Below are positions 5,378 through 5,422 of a stretch of DNA of 5,422 bases, piece by piece. Source of the stretch: an uncultured Ruminococcus sp. (GTDB lineage: Bacteria; Bacillota; Clostridia; Oscillospirales; Ruminococcaceae); NCBI GenBank assembly GCA_947175005.1, contig CAMWLD010000170.1:1-5422 (forward strand), in the 5' to 3' direction. The notes below the pieces were generated by a model, which was given only the letters and a program-made list of their open reading frames with translations, did no database searches and was not told the origin of the DNA. The translations under genes were made by a program, and so were the position numbers. The stretch's first letter is position 1. The number at the start of each line of letters is the position of its first letter.

Positions 5378-5422
5378 ATTTTTACTTTTTCGGCGGTTGT
5401 GAGATACCTTGTTTTGCGTGAC

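Larger units (their letters stand above)
5039..5411. repeat. Nested inverted-repeat element, non-coding
   Basis: The stretch beyond 5012 has no convincing gene; it is built of inverted repeats. The outer arms are 5039-5063 and 5391-5411. Read inward on opposite strands, both start CAAG and end ACCGCCG, and by eye 19 of the 21 bases of the shorter arm match the longer one, with a few gaps and two transitions. A 14-bp perfect inverted pair lies at 5057-5070 and 5135-5148. Inside are two inverted copies of a long stem-loop (5137-5205 and 5309-5377). The left flank has 73 bases between outer arm and stem-loop and the right only 13, so the halves differ by an insertion or deletion. GCA before CAAG on both sides hints that the similarity may run past the window end. 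No transposase is seen. Confidence 0.6.

Noticed and set aside
5039..5411. Complete insertion sequence
   Set aside because: The interval is under 400 bases and contains no transposase-like reading frame.
4855..5422. c-di-AMP (ydaO-type) or other known riboswitch ahead of cdaR
   Set aside because: I could not find the conserved core sequences of that class. The folded units occur as an inverted pair, which does not fit a single cis-acting leader.

Overview
The window looks like chromosomal DNA from a low-to-mid GC Firmicute of class Clostridia, probably a Ruminococcus-like member of the Oscillospiraceae. The grounds are strong AAAGGAG-type ribosome binding sites, AT-rich spacers between moderately GC-rich genes, a YbbR/CdaR protein next to a PepV-type dipeptidase, and a rhamnulokinase. 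The genus is an inference; nothing in the window proves it.

Layout. The plus strand starts inside a rhamnulokinase gene (1-768, C-terminal half only), which ends at a clear intrinsic terminator (798-830). A 274-base spacer follows, with two pairs of TTTTCAACA motifs and a 12-bp tandem duplication. It leads to a small, unrecognised plus-strand gene (1105-1449) for a 114-aa protein with a C-terminal membrane segment. A hairpin with flanking A and T runs (1485-1519) lies between this gene and the convergent minus-strand genes and can serve both directions.

The minus strand, in order of transcription, carries cdaR (4854-3547), pepV (3505-2084, only 41 bases further on, so very likely one operon) and an unrecognised 125-aa gene (1972-1595). 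Two arrays of a 7-bp unit, CTCTTGC on the plus strand, lie at the 3' ends of pepV and of the 125-aa gene. CdaR is the membrane regulator of the c-di-AMP cyclase CdaA, but its usual partner cdaA is not next to it in this window.

The last 570 bases (about 4855-5422) hold no convincing gene and are the most unusual part. Nearest cdaR are three short GC-rich hairpins with three-base loops. Beyond them is a nested inverted-repeat structure (about 5039-5411). At its core are two copies of a roughly 69-base stem-loop in opposite orientation. Five base pairs of the inner stem differ between the copies, yet all five remain paired, and every G-U pair falls on the same homologous strand. This is the signature of a conserved folded RNA or single-stranded DNA, and it suggests a non-coding repeat family or a small non-autonomous mobile element sitting upstream of the cdaR-pepV operon.
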